Position numbers and translations under genes: made by a program
Origin: Neocallimastix lanati (nom. inval.)
Taxonomy: Eukaryota; Neocallimastigomycota; Neocallimastigomycetes; Neocallimastigales; Neocallimastigaceae
Assembly: GCA_016946835.1 (NCBI GenBank)
Contig: JACVTC010000082.1
Coordinates: 672,001-736,000 of the forward strand
Reading direction: 5' to 3'
DNA: 64,000 nt
Notes under the pieces: generated by a model
The model's database searches: none
Seen by the model: the letters and a program-made list of their open reading frames with translations, nothing else
What the model was told of the DNA's origin: nothing
Shown: one piece after another, positions 62,774 to 64,000 of the stretch
How positions within the stretch are numbered: position 1 is the stretch's first letter
Layout: every line of letters starts with the position of its first letter

Positions 62774-62777
62774 GATT
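62503..62777. repeat. Minisatellite with AAAAGATTGTATTTATAATAAT units
   Basis: Seven copies of AAAAGATTGTATTTATAAT joined by variable AAT runs, ending in a degenerate AAAGATTC copy. The AAAGATTG core is the reverse complement of CAATCTTT in the 41638-41920 array. Confidence 0.93.
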
Positions 62778-63302
62778 CTTCCATTGCTTTATATTAATAT
62801 ATTTTAAATATTCGTAAAAATACATTATAAATCTATAAAAATAAAAAAGAATATATAAAAAATGTATCAAATAAAAAAAAAAAAAAAAAATTTAACAATA
62901 AAATTTAATAAAAAATAAAGTTAATATAAAATACAATGAAAATGAAAAGTGTAAAGGATATTAAATAACAAAAGAATATTAAAAACTTTAAAAAAAAAAA
63001 AAAAAGGTATAAGAGGTGGAAGGAATCAATTTCTACAGGAATAAATATATAAAAGTACCATAATTACATAATCATCTAAATAGAAAAAAAAAAATACATA
63101 AATATATACAACATTATAGTATTAATATATGAATGATTTGTACTGTGAAGAAATAGTAAATATATGAAAAAAAAAAAAAAAAAGATGTATGGAAGAAAAA
63201 TAATACCATTTTTAAAAGAATTTTTTTTTTTTTTTTAAAAAAATTTAATATAATAACTTTTAATAAATATTATTAATTACTTAAAATAAAATAAAATAAA
63301 AT

Positions 63303-63470
63303 AAAAAAAAAAAAAAAAAAAAAAAAAACTGTAATAAGAAAATTGTACCTTCCCTTAAAAAAAAAAAAAAAAAAAACTGTAATAAGAAAATTGTACCTCC
63401 CCTCAAAAAAAAAAAAAAAAAAAAAAAACTGTAATAAGAAAATTGTACCTCCCCTCAAAAAAAAATATTT
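63303..63470. repeat. Three-copy A-tract plus ACTGTAATAAGAAAATTG repeat
   Basis: Each unit (about 50 bp) is an A-run of 17-26 then ACTGTAATAAGAAAATTG and TACCT[CT]CCCT[CT]. Unit cores start at 63328, 63377 and 63428. The minus-strand Phe-rich frame across it is an artefact. Confidence 0.93.
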
Positions 63471-63585
63471 AATACGTAATGCTTGAATTTTTTTTTTGTA
63501 ACCATCACCTTTGGGTACTACGAACTTTTATAACATAATAATATAATGAATTCTTCTCTTCCTTTAGTGAACCAACCCTATTGAA

Positions 63586-63601
63586 AGGGGAGGGGGAGGG
63601 G
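63586..63601 (+). other. G-rich tract
   Basis: GGGG-A-GGGGG-A-GGGG: three G-runs of 4, 5 and 4. It could form a two-layer G-quadruplex. It is exceptional in this AT-rich context. Confidence 0.6.
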
Positions 63602-63675
63602 ATAATTATACTATATACTATATTATTATATTTTTATTATATTATACTATATTATATTTTTATTATATTATATTA

Positions 63676-63706
<31 letters not shown>

Positions 63707-63760
63707 TATAAATTGTATATATCAGTACATATACTAAGAAGATTTATGATTTTTTTTTTT

Positions 63761-63796
<36 letters not shown>

Positions 63797-63871
63797 TTGC
63801 TTTAGATGAGGAAGAGAATATATTTCCAGTACTTTATTAAATAGATAAATATATATATATTTTTATGTATT

Positions 63872-63918
<47 letters not shown>

Positions 63919-64000
63919 ATATATATATATATTATACAATTTATACAATTTAAAGATAAAAAAAAATAAATGTTAAGTAAATGATTAATTAAATAAAAAA

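Larger units (their letters stand above)
61664..64000. other. Repeat-dense intergenic end of window
   Basis: No gene supported. Holds AAT arrays (61664-61810), (AAAT)n (62275-62350), a 51-bp duplication, the AAAGATTGTATTT minisatellite, a three-copy A-tract repeat and a G-rich tract, then TA/T runs. Confidence 0.8.

Noticed and set aside
63273-63458. Protein with repeated GRYNFLITV
   Set aside because: Translation of the three-copy A-tract DNA repeat, no start context or homology.

Overview
The window is extremely AT-rich (most intergenic stretches look well above 85% A+T) eukaryotic nuclear DNA. It has spliceosomal introns of roughly 40-620 nt, asparagine-rich proteins, very long poly-A/poly-T runs and dense AT micro- and minisatellites. 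A fused GARS-AIRS purine gene without a GART domain (the fungal ADE5,7 layout), together with base composition and intron density, points to a fungus, most likely an anaerobic gut fungus (Neocallimastigomycota). That taxonomic call is inference.

Layout: 2.3-5.1 kb (+), TSR3 (18S rRNA aminocarboxypropyltransferase) with a long acidic six-repeat tail. 6.2-9.3 kb (-), ADE5,7. 10.6-13.1 kb (-), a decayed unrecognised gene. 13.8-14.0 kb, a GC-richer island that looks like a small RNA gene. 14.9-16.8 kb (-), RACK1/Cpc2/Asc1. 19.8-23.5 kb (+), a 1193-residue Asn-rich coiled-coil orphan. 24.4-25.8 kb (+), a dead LINE fragment. 26.8-29.2 kb (-), an oligoribonuclease with an unusual Asn-rich tail carrying two PAM2-like motifs. 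30.44-30.53 kb, a very GC-rich hairpin element. 30.9-33.5 kb (-), a syntaxin-6/Tlg1 Qc-SNARE containing an apparent U12-type AT-AC intron. 35.7-37.4 kb (-), a three-KH-domain RNA-binding protein. 39.85 kb (-), tRNA-Arg(CCU). 40.7-41.25 kb, two structured candidates. About 43.4-59.3 kb is gene-poor repeat desert. 59.3-60.0 kb (+), a one-TM protein with a PP1-docking RVxF motif. The rest to 64 kb is repeats.

The genes are unlinked housekeeping functions, each with its own intergenic space; no operon or biosynthetic cluster is visible. Exons were placed by hand from frame, splice sites and family motifs; all eight multi-exon models close in frame.

The strongest unusual signals are (1) an AT-AC intron with textbook U12 5' splice site and branch site in the SNARE gene, implying a minor spliceosome in this lineage; (2) an oligoribonuclease apparently tethered to poly(A)-binding protein through two PAM2-like motifs; and (3) three GC-rich, self-complementary islands that may be unannotated RNA genes.
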